From the NCBI RefSeq assembly GCF_963973895.1, contig NZ_CAXBBF010000006.1: a stretch of DNA of 64,000 nt, one strand, 5' to 3'. Both the position numbers and the translations under genes were made by a program. This DNA comes from Porticoccus sp950063125. GTDB taxonomy: Bacteria; Pseudomonadota; Gammaproteobacteria; Pseudomonadales; Porticoccaceae. Of this stretch, positions 63,944 through 64,000 are shown one piece after another. The notes under the pieces are model-generated. The model saw only the letters and a list, made by a program, of their open reading frames with translations, was not told the origin of the DNA and did no database searches. Within the stretch, counting starts at the first letter, position 1, and every line of letters starts with the position of its first letter.

Positions 63944-64000
63944 TTGCGCTGGACGCCGGCAATCGCGCTTGGCTACGCGCTAAGTATCTGGGTGCACTTT

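Larger units (their letters stand above)
62417..64000. mobile_element. IS91-family insertion sequence (right end outside window)
   Basis: Defined by the transposase and the hairpin after its stop codon. The other end, upstream of the transposase start, is at or beyond the window edge. It lies inside the foreign DNA that starts at the tRNA-Lys remnant. Confidence 0.65.

Overview
The window looks like a chromosomal segment of a gammaproteobacterium with a moderately high G+C core, probably a marine member of the Cellvibrionales or a relative. That placement is inference from gene order: mutS-fdxA, sppA-DUF2069-wrbA-arsC, hda-DUF2066 divergent from purM-purN-DUF3108, dcd-mrp divergent from metG, and rsxABCDGE. 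No rRNA and no intact tRNA is present.

Layout. (1) Positions 1-7100 are accessory DNA. On the minus strand lie a SNF2-type helicase with a C-terminal DUF3883-like domain (DrmD-like), a NYN-domain putative nuclease, and the start of a DUF1156 DNA methylase (DrmMI-like) cut by the left edge. This is the promoter-proximal half of a class 1 DISARM-like anti-phage operon with an extra NYN gene. Upstream sit a 79-codon gene of unknown function, an N-formylglutamate amidohydrolase, and a divergent secreted small Cys4 protein. (2) Positions 7124-13100 form a compact capsid-less integrated element. In transcription order it carries a tyrosine integrase, a 161-aa unknown, an AlpA-like excisionase, a PrimPol-DUF3987 replication protein, an iteron-like array and three small cargo genes ending in an HGGxSTG protein. 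It abuts the mutS promoter.

(3) Positions 13139-61348 are conserved core: mismatch repair and ferredoxin; a signal peptide peptidase operon; the Hda replication regulator; de novo purine synthesis; a PAS-GGDEF-EAL protein; a CNNM/CBS membrane protein; an LTA-synthase-like phosphotransferase; MntP; Dcd; Mrp; MetG; the Rnf/Rsx electron-transport complex; a ThDP enzyme paired with a DASS anion transporter; a DEAD-box helicase; pyruvate dehydrogenase AceEF; an M16 protease with a PerM-family protein; a BepA-like protease; and NadA.

(4) Positions 61587-64000 are another mobile boundary. Two 3'-terminal remnants of tRNA-Lys(UUU) genes, each followed by its own terminator, flank a hairpin-rich spacer. 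To their right begins foreign DNA with an IS91-family transposase. The geometry predicts that the intact tRNA-Lys gene lies to the right of the window.

The most interesting parts are the NYN-containing DISARM-like operon, the iteron-like array next to the PrimPol gene (a candidate replication origin of a phage-satellite-like element), and the stacked tRNA-Lys remnants.
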